DNA of 64,000 bases from Chrysomallon squamiferum (lineage: Eukaryota > Mollusca > Gastropoda > Neomphalida > Peltospiridae): positions 10,981,904 through 11,045,903 of the forward strand of contig CM022672.1 in NCBI GenBank assembly GCA_012295275.1, written 5' to 3'. A program made the translations under genes and the position numbers. Positions 26,137 through 39,850 of this stretch are shown in pieces (the stretch's first letter is position 1; every line of letters begins with the position of its first letter). The notes beneath the pieces were generated by a model. The model saw only the letters and a program-made list of their open reading frames with translations. It searched no databases and was not told the DNA's origin.

Positions 26137-29100
26137 ATGCCAAGCAACTCCAACAATCAGAGAAGCAGTTCAAGAGGAAATGGCCGAACATCTCGGAGAA
26201 GCCATCGCTCCCGTAGTCGACACAGGGAACGAGAAAGCCGAAGTCACAGTCGCTATCGTAGCCGTTTCCGTTTCAAACACAAGGAGAGAAATTTCGCTGC
26301 CGCTGTGTGCAGTATGGTTTCCATTGTTATAATATGTGTGGCACTTGCTGAACCAAAGTGGATTTCCCTTAAGGGCGGAGGATGTGGACTTGAATATCGA
26401 ACGCCTGGGGGACTTCATTTCCTTGGCGTCTTCCAGTTTTTCTATACAGGACACTTTATATCACCTTCTCAGTATAAGTATGGACCTGGAGTCACTGACA
26501 GTAAGATATTTTCTTGTTTACATTGTTATGCTTTCTGTTTAATTTATAAAAATGGCAGTGACATAGATTCTTAATTTTATTCGTTATGCCTATCTGTGTG
26601 GAAGAATGGAATGCCTGTTTTTTTTTTTTTTTTTTTTGTACAGATAAATATACAGTTTATTTTTATTCACATTTTTTTTTTCTTTTCTGTGGCACATTCA
26701 TGCAAAAGATAAAGAAGTTATTTATTAAAAATGTACACATGGTCGTAATAGTCAAATATTACATGTTTGACATAAATTACACACACATATATTATAAACT
26801 ATACCAGTTTGTAAATATGTGTGTGTGTGAGTTAATATGTGGTATTTATTATGTAAACTCTCTAATTTGTTTTAACAACAAGAGCAGTATAAAACAGACA
26901 TATTGTACTGTGTTGACAGTTCTATGCCATAACAGTTTTGTTTCATTGCAGTAAGTGGTGTGTGTATGTGTGTGTTAGAGAGGCAGATATCACATATAAT
27001 TTGTAATTTGCATGGTATTTATTAATACTAAACCACTTTGTTTCATCAAATTTAGAACAGTTTATTTTAGTATGTGGTTTTCAAATATATTTATCTAGCA
27101 TCAATAAAGCATAAATAAGTACGATAAATTATATTTCAACAAATACAAAATGTGTAGTTGAAACAATGTGCTTACTTATAAATGTTAACATATCCTGCTG
27201 TAACAATGATTTACTTATATTGTATATGCATATGTATATGTTTTTATATATGTATATGTATGTATGTATATATGTATTACCTATATATATATATATATAT
27301 ATGCAGCTTTCAGAAGGCAAAATAATATAAAACACACACACATACACATAAGCTTATACATGCATATATACTGTACTATACAATTACAGTTTAGTAAACA
27401 ATAGTCATATATTTTTACCAGCATGTGGCCAGTGTAGTTTTGTGTTAACCATTCAAATACTTGAAATAGCAAACTTCCTGGTGAGTTAATTATAGGTATT
27501 AAGTTACTTTTAAGTATTTTTAACAGTAGCTGAATAAAACAAAGAACAAAACATAACCTAAAACAATTAGTATTTTTTTCCTTACATTTAAATAGTGTTT
27601 ATGTATATTTTATTTTTGAAAAATTGCCATACACATACCAATTTTTATAAGTTTCCGTAGTTTCAATTTTTAATAAAGATACATTTTTTTTTATCAAAAA
27701 CATTTGAGGGAAAAAACAAATGAAAATCTATTTTGTTCTTTATATTTTTTGGTGTGTGTGTGTGTGTGTGTGTGTGTGAACGTGAGTGGGTAATGTTTAA
27801 CAGGATTCCACATTTGATCATGTTTCTCCTGGGATCAGTTTTGGACATCATCTTTCAGTTGTCAGTGTATAGACAGACAGACAGACACACAGACAGATAG
27901 ATTGGTTTAGACATATTGATGAAGAGAGATAGATATGATTTATAAACTTCCATATCTAAGAGTAGATTTGCACAGATAAATATAAACATTTGATGACATA
28001 AAATTTCTTTTTCTGAGGGTTTTAATTTTGATATGCCACTTTTGTTCATTTATTTCATTTTAATTCTTTACATTTATTTCTGTTTCATGTACATACATAG
28101 GCAGATAAGCAGGCAGGCAGACATTTTCTGACAGAAAAGAAACAAAATATATGTTTATTTATATTTTTAAACTTATGTTTTTATTTATATAAAAGTCTAA
28201 ACTGACATACAATATTTATTTGGCATCTGGTGGGTTTTATTTTGAAAGTAATGTTTTTTAGCATCATTAGTATATTTTTATCTTTTATCTTTTATTTACT
28301 TGTATCTATACATATATTCAGTTATGAATTATCTGTACATGTATAATACAATATATTTAGTTCTTTGTTTTATTTTATTAATATTTATTTCTATATTACA
28401 TTTATATATGTATAATACAATATATTTATTTCTGTACTTATTTATTTTTTTATTTTTTATATATTTAGATATTATAGTTATTATTTACAGCAAATTTATT
28501 TCTGTAATTTATTTTATTCATATTTTTTCATTTATTCGGGTTATACAAAATAGATAAGATATATGTATAATACCATATATTTATTTCTGTATTTTATTTT
28601 ATTCATATTTATTCATGTATTTTGGTTATATATAACATATATGTATAATACGGCATATTTATTTCTGTATTTTATTTATTTGTATTTATTTGTATTTATT
28701 TATTTGTATTTGTTTCTGTATTTCAGATATGTATTTTTATATATATATATATATATTTCAGTTATGACCAACTGCGTGACTTACAAGGCAGTCGTACTGT
28801 TCAAAGGGATGATAACTTTAACATTTTTTGCAATTCTGTTTGGACTCGGAGCTTTTCTGCTTGATTTGATTGGATGTGTTCAGTCTGGTTTGAAACTGAT
28901 TCACAGGAATGCTGTCCTTAGTATAGTAACCAGTAAGTACAGGGTTTGTAAAATACTTGCATGGACTGAAATGTACAATATATAGGATGAAAATTAAATA
29001 ATTTATTTAACAGTTGCTCAGTACACCTATACATTTCTAATTATAAGTATTTTGATAAATAAAATGATTAAAGTAATATTTTGTTTCCTTCCACTGAAAT

Positions 29101-30040
29101 ATTTCTTATCCATTATTTTTTGGGGGACAAAACATTTTTTACTTCGATATATTGCATGTTAGTTACACATCTGTTGTTCAAAGTTACTTTTTACCATTAT
29201 AAAAACAGGTTTTATTTAAAAAAAATAATAAATAAATTTGTGGGTGTTTTTTTCAATGTATAGTTTTTGTAGGTGACAGTGAAATCAGTAAGCATATATT
29301 TACTACTCAAGAGAGTGAGAGTCATAAAAGAGTTAATTTGATTTAGTTTTTGTATTATTTAGAATTACAGGATAAAAGAAATAACAGGTTACTGCTCAGT
29401 AAACCAGCTTTATCCTGATTACTGGTATTCTAATCTTAATAGGATAAACCTCATTCCCTGAGTATTCACATGAAATCAAATAACCATTTTTTTAAACTCA
29501 CTACTCAAAATAACACTCTTTTTTTTCCTTTTGACGGCAATCTATAATTTGATTTTTTTATCTGCTGTTTTTATTTATCATGATATTAATTTTTATATTC
29601 TTCTTTTTTTCTTTTTTTTGTCAGCTGTATTGTGTGTTGCTGTCAACATGTTCTGCTACTGGATATCAACGGTCGTAGAAATACTTCAGAAGGAGACTAA
29701 ATTACATTACGGCAGCAAAGTCGAAGTGACGTTCGACGTCAGTTTTTACCTCATCACCGCAGCCGGGAGCCTGTCTGTGTTTGCCGTTGCATGCAACTGT
29801 CTGCGTCGCTACCCCGTGCATGAGGACTCCCACGTCTCTCCACTGACAGACGACTACGACGACCTCGAGGCTCTGATTGCGCGAACTCCAGACATATCCC
29901 AGATGTTGCACATGCCACCACCTCCAGCCTACACACCAACACCAACCACAGCAGCATGTGCCACGACAACTACCACAACAAATTCAGCACCAACAAGTCC
30001 CACGATTACTATAGCAACAGCATCAGCCAGTGAGGCTTAA
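26137..30040 (+). CDS. TMEM127: TMEM127-like four-pass endolysosomal membrane protein, coding region complete, 316 aa
   Basis: TMEM127 is a tumour suppressor of the endosome/lysosome that restrains mTORC1 and brings NEDD4-family ligases to receptors. Coding exons: 26137-26500, 28762-28932 and 29625-30040 (TAA). Residues 1-50 form a basic Arg/Ser-rich head. TM1 is about 53-72, followed by ALAEPKWISLKGGGC (human has ALAEPAWLHIHGG). TM2 is about 138-160 (GMITLTFFAILFGLGAFLLD), TM3 about 172-193 and TM4 about 215-236, preceded by KVEVTFDVSFYL. The tail keeps PPPAYTP with a PPxY WW-ligand (Tyr281). Human TMEM127 has 238 residues and ends at that motif; here a 33-residue Thr/Ala-rich extension follows. 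A poly(T)-rich acceptor just before the ATG implies a noncoding first exon. An early polyadenylation signal AATAAA lies at 30165. Confidence 0.93.
27283..28140. repeat. Simple-repeat cluster in TMEM127 intron
   Basis: (TA)n at about 27283-27303, (TG)n at about 27752-27778, and GACA/CAGG tetranucleotide runs at about 27868-27892 and 28099-28121. Open frames here are low complexity. Confidence 0.85.
28336..28735. repeat. AT-rich minisatellite, about 80-bp unit, in TMEM127 intron
   Basis: The unit starts ATGTATAATAC, continues with CATATATTTATTTCTGTATT-like sequence, then TATTCATATTTATTCATG. Copies begin near 28339, 28408, 28562 and 28642. The third and fourth are 80 bp apart; the others carry indels. 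Confidence 0.75.
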
Positions 30041-33000
30041 ATTTTTTTTAAATTTTTTATTTAAATTTAAATGAAATATTTATTGTGGTTTTAATTATTC
30101 TTCACAAGCACATTAACTTATAGTTACTATGCAGAAGTTAGTTTTAATCCAAAAAAAAAAGTTAAATAAAATTCTTGTTTTAATTGTTTAAATTATGCTT
30201 GTGTTGTTTGTGGTGGTCTTGTAGAAATTGCCAGTTATTTCTGAAATTCGAGGTGTTGAAAAATATAAGTCGAGTCTTTTTATAAATGGATAAGTAAAAA
30301 TTATATTAATGATCAGACTTTTGGTGATGTAACATTTGAACATTAATACAAGATTAAACTGTTGTTCAGACAAGTTAACACGATAGGATTTTATAGCTGC
30401 AACTTAACCAGTATAAACCACTAACCCACACTTCTTTCTGCTTCTTGTAATATATATATTTGTACAAGAATCTCATTATAGTTGTGTAACATTTTTTTTT
30501 TTTTTTATTGAACTCTTGCAATTAAGAAAGAACACATCCATGGCAAAGTAAATGTCATTGAAAAACAGTGATCAAAACATCATGTCTGCTGCTCTAAATA
30601 GTAAAAACATCCAAAAATAACAACGAAGTAGGAAAGGGAGGGGAAAAAAATGATGACTAGAATTTATTTCCAGTGTATTGGAGAATGCAGTATATCTGCT
30701 ATGATATGGCATTATTAAAAAATATATATTTGCCTGATAACAAAAGTGAAATTAGCCAATGAATTATATTCATGGATTTTTTTTTGGTTCTCTGTATAAA
30801 TTATCAAATTATACTTTTATTATTTATTTTTATCAAAAAACTAAAATGTTCACAGATGATTATTATTATTTTTGTTTTTAATATAATATATATAACTGGT
30901 AGAGTATCAAACTATAAAAATGTATTTTGTAATAACAAGAATGAAATTAGCCAGTATTTAATGTTTTAATTCTAGATAACCAAGTTAAAAAAAAAAAAAA
31001 TGATTTTTTTTTTTTTTAAACCAAATATTAAACTAATAATAATCTTTTATGCAAGGCTTTTTTTTTTTTTTTTTTTTGCCACTTCTTTTTTTTGTGTGTT
31101 GTAATAACTACTTAATGAATGTATTTTGTAATTTTATGTCTTTTAACTTCCAAAATAATATTGTGATAACCAATTTTGTAAATAATTGTATGATTGGTAA
31201 ATAATTACTATTTATGGTTTATTTTACATGGCTTATTTTGTAAGCAATATGGAGCCATTTTTGTTTTAATTCAGTTGTGAGTTGCTTCCCTTCCCATGAT
31301 TACTAGTTCATTTGCTTATAATAATAATAATAAGAAGAAGAATTTAATAGAATAATCTTTATATTTACAACAACAAAAAATAATTTTAGTTCTCATGAAT
31401 TATTCTTTATATCTAAAAATTAGTTTTATTTATTTATTAAACAATTTAAAAAAAAAAAAAAAATTGTTTTTGTTTAGGTGTAATCTGAACTAAACAATTG
31501 CATTAACTAAATATTGTTATATTGCTTTATATATTAAGTAAATACAGAGTAACGCAATTACAACTTTTCCTGATAACTTTTTAAAGTTAAAATTTTTACT
31601 TTTAAATTATTATTTTTTTAAACAAAACCTTTTAATTTTGACATTATTTTAAATTTTAAAGGTCAAAATATATACTTTTAAAATTTACTTAAATATATGA
31701 TATTCATGTAAAAGAACCTCCCATTTAATTTGGATATATATTTATGTAAAAAAGCTCAACCTGGACATAAAAAACATTTGTATTTTTAAAATTTATTTGC
31801 ATATTTAATTTTAGCAGTGCTCTTAAATTAACTCAATTCATATCAGATTTTTATTCTTGTATATCTGGGATTGAGAAAATGGCACTAACAAATCTTAGTG
31901 TTATGCTGTGGAAGCAATAACTTTAATATTTATATAATTTAAACATATTTATTCAAAACATCTGTAAACCTGTTTTAATTTCTTTATCAGTTTTCTTATG
32001 AATATTATTGTACTTAATACTGTTTTCATTTTCATTTATACATAATGACATACATACATGCATTTATTTGTACATACATATGTAACCACTGTATTAATTA
32101 AAATATTAAAATGTACTGCTGTTGTTATCTAAATTTATTTTATTATTGTTTCACCTGTGTTGTATTTACACACCTGTATTCCAGAAATTGTTATCTATAT
32201 TTTGTTTTTAAATTTTAAATTTTTTTTTTTTTTTTTTTTTGAACCTATCATGTCGCAGTTGAGAAAAAAGTATTAAGTAACCACACACATGAATATTTTT
32301 GTTATTAAACTGCTAAATGTTTAAATCTTGTTATTGGCCAACGAAAATCAGGTTTTATTCTCATCACCAAGCTTTTCTTGAAGAATTTGCTAAAAATTAA
32401 CCACATCAGCATAAAAAGAAGTAACAAATAATAAAATATTTGGAATATTAAATAAAACAGGGTTAAAAAAATAAAATAAAAATAGACTGTTTTCAATATA
32501 ATAAAATCTTTCAGTATTTTATTTCGGAAGTGTAGAAAATTTTTATCTTTTCAAAAGAATATTATTTTTGTAATTAACAAATGAAAATGTCATCTCTTTT
32601 TTGGGAGTATTTTTAATATATGAAAAATTTCACCGAGTTGTAACTCTGATTTCATTTGTACTTTAAGAACCACTAAATTGTATGACTTCATTTGAATTTA
32701 TTCATATTGTCAAATACAAATTAATGTTTACAAAGTAAGTTGTTAAAAACAACAGTATGAGTATGTTTGAGGGGTTGTAGGTGTATGTATATGAATCATT
32801 GTGCATATGTGTGTGTGTTTGTCTATCTGATATTTTTCATGCTCATAATTTGAATACAAAAACTGTTTTAAAATTGCAATTTTCATTACTAATAAAGTAT
32901 ATGGTATATCTTTGCTTATAAGCTTAACATAGAATTTGTTTTAAATTAGAATTTTGTATTAATTAGTCGTTTATAAATTACCTGCTTGAAAGCGCATGAT

Positions 33001-33248
33001 ATATTTGATGGTCATAAATTTCAACACAAGTTTTTTTTCAAAGATTTTGTAACTAATTTTAATTTTAATGAGTATTTCAAAACAATCTTGAAAAAATAGA
33101 AAATCTATACATATATAAAAAAAAAATAATAATAATAATAAAACTAGAAAATGTGTATTTTTAATCTAAAAATATATGTGTATAATGTTGAGAAACCTAA
33201 ATATTTTTAAAATAATGTTTTAACTGTTTATGATAAATTAAATGAAAG
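30041..33248. other. TMEM127 3' flank
   Basis: AT-rich, poly(T)- and poly(A)-studded DNA without a supported gene. The TMEM127 3' UTR starts here. If the AATAAA at 30165 is not used, further signals lie downstream, including ones near 34519 and 34640. Confidence 0.55.
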
Positions 33249-33535
33249 TACAGGTTGAGAATCCTTTATCTGAAATGCTTGGGACCCGAAGTGTTTTGGA
33301 TTTTGGAGATGGCATGAGAATAGAATTTATGTCTGTATATGAATTCCATTTATTTTTCACATTCAGCTTATGCAGATAGTCTGAAGCATTTTTAAAATAA
33401 TATTTTAAATAATTTTTATGCATAAAATATGATTTGTATATGAAAAAAGTCCCAAATCTGTAAGATATTATTAATTCTGCTGCTTGGAACAAGTTTTGGA
33501 TTTCAGAAGTTCAGATAAGGGATCCTCAGCCTGTA
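33249..33535. mobile_element. Pogo/Tigger-like MITE, 283 bp, flanked by TA
   Basis: The element runs from CAGGTTGAGAATCC at 33251 to GGATCCTCAGCCTG ending at 33533, with a TA on each side as expected for a TA target duplication. The ends form 26-bp inverted repeats (including TA) that agree at about 23 positions. The outer arm continues ATGCTTGGGACCCGAAGTGT and GTTTTGGATTTTGG, and the right side contains TTTTGGATTTCAG. No transposase is encoded. The arrangement and words resemble a mammalian Tigger-type MITE as I remember it. Confidence 0.85.
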
Positions 33536-34830
33536 TTGTTATTAATTTAGTAAAACTAATTTCATTCCTTAATTTTTTAGTTATTTATTATTATTATTAT
33601 TATTAATTTTTATTTATTTAATTATTTATTTATTTATTATTGTTGTTGTTTTTTTTTTTTGTATTTTTTGGCAATATTATATTTTCTTTTTAGAAAATAC
33701 TTTTTATATAAATTTATTTTGCACCAACAACAGACCAAAGAATATGTCGGTAATGCAGTATTCTGTTAGTAATGGAATCTAAATGGTACTTGTGTGTATA
33801 TTTAAATGTGTTTTATTTCTGAAGTATATATTTGAGTTTTAAAGACAATAAAATTAATATTTAAACAAACAAAAAATTAAGAAAAGCCTTTATTATATGT
33901 ATTTAAACAGCAAATAGTAGTCTTGTAATCTTCATATTTAAAAAAAATTATTTTAGTCAATTTTGTTTTTTGTTTTTTGTTGTTTTTTTAAAGAAAAAAA
34001 GTAAAGAATGTTATATCTGCATTATTTCCCACGTTTTTTTGTATCAGTGAGTCAGATTAAAATATTGCTGAAGAAATTTATAAACCATGCACACTGCTAT
34101 TATCATTTTGTTTTATTTTATTTATTTTTAAAAATCTGTTTTCTTCGCATGATAGGGAATATATATAACCAGTGCTTTATGTAAAACTTTTTGCATGAAA
34201 AAAACCTGAAACATTATTGTGATTGAAATGCTTTGTTCTTTGTTGAAATAAACTAATTTTTCTTTTTTTTAATACTACATTTATTGTCAGTCTGTTATTT
34301 ATTTCAAGTATACAAGTACTGAACCACTTATCTGGCTTCAAGAAACCCAGAAAGCTGGCTATTTTCAAAAACTGAGTATTAAATTACTTGCAGTGTAGTT
34401 CACTGCTTGGTAGGGTTGTTTTGTTTTCCATGATGTACACACTGAAGTACACTAGTCACTGTCTATAAACGATCCTCTCACAAGTTGTTGTTAAATAGGT
34501 GTTCCCTGAATAACTGTTAAATAAAATATGTGCTTTATTTTTCATCATTTAATGTTCATCCCATGTATTGTAAATTGTATTCCATGCATTTATTTTACAA
34601 ATTTTAAGTGCATTAAGAAGTTTATTAATTTGTACTGTTAAATAAAATTATGTTCTTTACAATTCTGGCTAATAATGGTGGTACCAAATTTGCTGGATGA
34701 TAATTCAGTATAATAATTCTCATCTTTGAAAACATTCTCAATAAGAGTTACGTCCCCTCGTTCATTACCAACACAGAAACAAAAGATTTCTGTTCTTGTT
34801 TTTTTATTTTTTTACTACGTCTGTTAGGAA

Positions 34831-34868
<38 letters not shown>

Positions 34869-36723
34869 TTAATTTTTAAATAATTGAAAGTATCATTTTG
34901 TTGTGAAATTATAAATAATAAGGTTATTAACTGTAAAGTATTAAAACTCGTACCAGAAATAAACAAAATAGTAGACATTTTTTTTTTTTTTTTTTTTTTA
35001 GAAATAATAAAAGTAAAGGAGATAAAATTTACTACTGAAATTAAAAATAAATACATTAAATTTAAAAATCAAGCTTGTAATATAAAAATAATAATAATAA
35101 ATTGAATATAAAATCTATTATTTTTTTGTGAATTTTCTTTAATTCAAAATAAAGTCCAAGAAGATAAAAATATTAAGTGCATAATAATATAAATAAATTT
35201 AAAAAAAACAAAATGAGAGGATTACCAGCTTAAATTTTTTTTCAAATATGTTCATAATTAACAACACATACTCATTTATATATATATATATATTACTAAG
35301 AAGGATTAACTTGTGAAAATTAAAAATAAGGAACAGATCAGCGTGAAGGGTATTTAGTTCATACTAATAAAATAAAAAATATCTGTTAACCATTTTTTTT
35401 CTCCCTATAAACTTCTAGGGGTAGGATAAGCTGCTGAAATTAACAATAACACATTAATTCAATGAAAGATATTAAACTTTTATTTACAAACATTAAAAAG
35501 GGAAATAAATATGAAAACATGAAAATTAAAATACCATATTCTACACAAGATGATTAAAATGATTTTAATAATGTTCTAAAACCTGCTTTAAATTTTTTTT
35601 TTCACCTTCACAAAAAATTGTTATTTATAAACAAAGAGACACACATTTAGTTATCTTTTCCCAAAGGTCAAGAATGTGGGAAAAGCTATTTCTGTTTTAT
35701 CTTTTTTTTTTAATTTCCAGTTTTTCAGTGTTCTGCACACTCTGAAGTCTCTAGTGATAATTGTCTGCTGGTTGCTGACTTCAGACTAAATGTTTATGTA
35801 ACAGTTTACTTCCTAAGAAAACGTCCACTGTAAGCTTACACAAATAAACAGAAAGACACACAAACACGCATGAATTTTTACTTTTCTTTATTTCTTTATT
35901 TCTTTATTTATTTGTGTATTTTTTTATTATTATTAAATAAAAATTATCTTATAATTATTTTAAACCATACATATTTGATTATGCACACCAATTCACCAGT
36001 TATTATAATTAATTCAATTATTCATTGAAATTTTTTAATTTATTTTTTATTTATAATAATAAAAAACCAATGAATAAATAAATAAATAAATAAATAAACA
36101 TTTATATTAATCTTTTTTCATAATACTTTTACTAACAATTTTTTTTAATGTTAAACTATATTAACAATATTTCCATATAAATTAATTCAAAACAAGAATT
36201 TACAGATTTTATTTAATGCAATGAAAATTATTTTAAAACCAGAATTATATTTAATATTTTTCTAATAAATTTGTTCCGTTACAATTATATCAATTAGCTT
36301 ATGTAAAATGTAATAATTTAATAATACTAACAATTTATTTATTATTATTAATATTTTTTCAGAAATAAATAATAAATTTTGTTTAAAACACCAGATAAAA
36401 TAATTATCCAAAATAAAATAAAAATTAAACTTTATTGGTTAATGCATTATTTGCATAAACTATAATTATGTATATATATATTTACTTTAATGTATAATAA
36501 TACAAGTTTCACAATTATTTTTTTAAACTACATTATTTAAAATCTTCGTCCCCCCATATTTCAGATAATAAATTAACAAAATCTTGCTCAATACAAAAAA
36601 GATTTATATGGATAAACTACAGTTTCTTCTTTTTCTGCTTTTATGGTGTTCATCAACAAAATGACTACAAATGTTTTTTTCACGTTATCGTTATATACCC
36701 CTAAAAAGAGGGGGGAAAAATAC

Positions 36724-36766
<43 letters not shown>

Positions 36767-37908
36767 AAACATTTGCTTGTTAACTAATAAACATTAAACA
36801 ATTATTTACTTATTAATTTTAAATGAGACAATGGAAGCCTAGAAACAATAACCAAACATTTTGAAATAACAATGCTATAAAGACTGGGTAATCTTAAAAG
36901 ACTGAGTATCCACTACCATTATGTGGAGTGTTGCGTTATTCGATATTTTTTTTTTTTTTTTGTGTTGTTTTGTTTGTTTTTGTATGTGTGTGTGAAACAA
37001 TTTTTTTATATATATACTGTTATATAATAATTGTTATATTTATTTTGGGTTTTTGTGTTAAGATAACTAAAAAATGATAATGCTACCAACTATTTTTTCA
37101 ATATAATTGTTTGTAATTTAAAAACGTGTTGAACTTCTAATTTAAAAAAGATCATTTTTATTATTATTATTATTATTTTTTTCTTTTTTTTTTTTTTTTT
37201 GCATTTAAGGAAATAATTACTTATTTATAAAATAATTTCTGATTATAAATTAAACAATGAACAATCATATCAACAGATTTTCATTTTAATAATTATTAGG
37301 ACTCAAATATTTTGCTACATTTCTACTTTTTTCTCTTTTCTTTATAATTTCTTTTATATTTTTAGTTTAAAAAAAAATATATATATATATATAAAAACAC
37401 AAACACAAATAATTTAAACAATGATGCACTGATACATAAAATCTCAGTTACACATATCTCACACAGACACACAAATACCACAGATATACACCAATGAACA
37501 TAATAACAGATAAAGAAAAAAGAATATGATATAAAGGTTACAGTAACACTTCAATATGATAAAAATGAGTATAAAAAAAACAACTTGTAATACTTGTTTC
37601 AATATTTTAAAATAAACTGAGTGTGAAAACAAGAAAAAAAAAAAAAAAAAAAAAAAAAACCATTTTATGTGACTTTTACTGTCATTTAACCGGAGGTAAT
37701 AACATTTCTTCATAATATTCAAAGACATAACAAAAAATAATAAAAATAATAATAATAAAAATATAAAAAAAAACAAAAAACAAACAGTGTAAACTTACTC
37801 ATACAGCCAAGGTAAGAAGTTTGACAAAGACCAACAGCAAAGTCAACTCAAGGCCAAACCACAGATCAACTTCTTTACATAACATTCAGTGAAAATAAAT
37901 TTTTAAAA

Positions 37909-37941
<33 letters not shown>

Positions 37942-39217
37942 TTAGTTACCTTCTTATCTTGCTTCCTCTCAGTAATTGTGTTTTGTATATAGACATAATA
38001 TAAAGATATATATAGAGACACATAGATATGAATAGTTACATAAATAGACAGATATTTACTTAGATATATATCAATATAATGGGAAAACAAAAACCAAAAT
38101 AGGGATTTTATACATATATATATTTGTACTTTCTTTTCTTCTTTTTTTAAATTATATTTCTTCTTGAGTTATTTTGAAAGTGTTTTCTCTTCTTTTTTTT
38201 AAGTTTTGTTACTGTTGTTCTATTTTTTTTCTTTTCTTTTTTTTAATGAACATTCATATCCACTGTTGTGTTTGGCATGTACACACTTTGCTGGGTGAAA
38301 GTGTGCCAAAAATTATTCTTAGAACTGGCACAAAATGTTTTCATGGAGGGATGCCAAAAATAGCCCAGAACATGCATAGTGATCTATATATATATATATA
38401 TAAAATATTCATGTGTATGTGTAAAAAATGCTGCACTGCATAATACACTTGTAATGTGAGAGCATATCCAACAGGTTTTTTTTAAGACTGAGTGCATGCA
38501 TTCTGATCTGATTATATAGACATGTGTGTGTTTGTCTTACACGTAAACAAACACTGCCTTGCTATATATTGCTCAGGTGAAAGTGTAACTGTTCTTTTCT
38601 TCTACTAATTATATACATTCCAATATATACATACAAACATATGTAAACATGTACTTTGGCATGTACATATCTGCATACATATATATATATACGTATATAC
38701 GTACAAACATATTATTATTATTGTTATTATTATTATTGTTATTATTATTATTGTTATTATTAAATGTTGTTATTATTACTACTACTACTACTACTTCAAT
38801 TACTACCCTATAATTATTATTATAATTTTAAAGAATCCAAGATAAAAACTACTAACACAGTGACTCAAAAATAAATTATCATGGATGTTTAGGACATTTA
38901 CATAAAATGATGTAATTTTACCTAATTTATAACTTGGATACTGACATAAATTGCTAAAACACACAAACATCATGACAATAGTATTGTAGTTTAAGTATGT
39001 GACCATAAAGTTTACTGTACAGTAATTTAAAAAAGATATTTTTGGACCACAATTGGCCAAAACCTGTTATGACAAGCCCATGGATATTGAGGGTTGACTG
39101 TATATGTTCGATAATTTTTTATTTTAATTTGACATGCAATTATGAACTAATTATCACGTGAAATCTATGACACGACCAGCATACATAAACATAAATTATG
39201 CTAATTTTAATTTATGC

Positions 39218-39236
39218 AGGTCATGACTCAAGGTCA
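39218..39236. promoter_or_regulatory. Composite nuclear receptor / AP-1 site
   Basis: AGGTCA (39218-39223), TGACTCA (39224-39230) and AGGTCA (39231-39236) abut with no gap. The outer words are nuclear-receptor half-sites and the middle word is a perfect AP-1 site. The second half-site reads TCAAGGTCA, the extended monomer site of ERR/NR5A receptors. Confidence 0.35.
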
Positions 39237-39654
39237 AATATTCTGCTGTTCTTTACAGAGTTATGATTTAGACCATTGCAAAAAAAATAATAATTTAGAA
39301 CTGGAATGTTGCCATTAAAATTGTCACTTCAGAGCACTGAAATATTTATTGTTCATTTGTTAGTAACCACTTAGCTAGGAACAAGTGCAAAATTATTCAT
39401 GTTACTGCATAAACACGACAGTAAAAACTGGTGAAAAATAAAAGGTATTTATTTTTCCATTAGCCTAGCGTGACATGTTTTCACTTCAGTGATGTATGTA
39501 AGAGATAATTCTCACAAGAGTTTAGTATTTTAAGAAACACATAACACGAGGGATAGAATTTAGTCTCACCCCCACAACAAAAATATAACACGAGTTTGAT
39601 AATTTATTTATTACCTGAATTTCGTTAAGTACAAAACGGTGAAAACTTGTTTTC

Positions 39655-39850
39655 ATTTTGTGATTTGGGAATTGTTGGAAATATTTTTATACTTACATAG
39701 TATTCACAGATTTTTATTTCCTCCATATTTAGCTGATATTTTTTTCTTTCTGCTTTCTATTATTATTTTGTGATTGGGGAATCATGAGAAATATTTTTGT
39801 ACAGTATTCACAGATTTCTCTTCCCTTTACATTTAGCTGTGGATTTTTCA
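39655..39850. repeat. Imperfect tandem duplication, about 110 bp
   Basis: TTTTGTGATTTGGGAAT near 39656 recurs as TTTTGTGATTGGGGAAT near 39766. Both copies then carry GAAATATTTTT, GTATTCACAGATTT, a T/C-rich stretch and ATTTAGCTG. Confidence 0.85.

Noticed and set aside
26170-26542. Alternative frames across TMEM127 exon 1
   Set aside because: Shadows of the Arg/Ser-rich coding exon.
29702-29969. Minus-strand frames opposite the last TMEM127 exon
   Set aside because: Antisense shadows of a GC-richer coding exon; no independent support.
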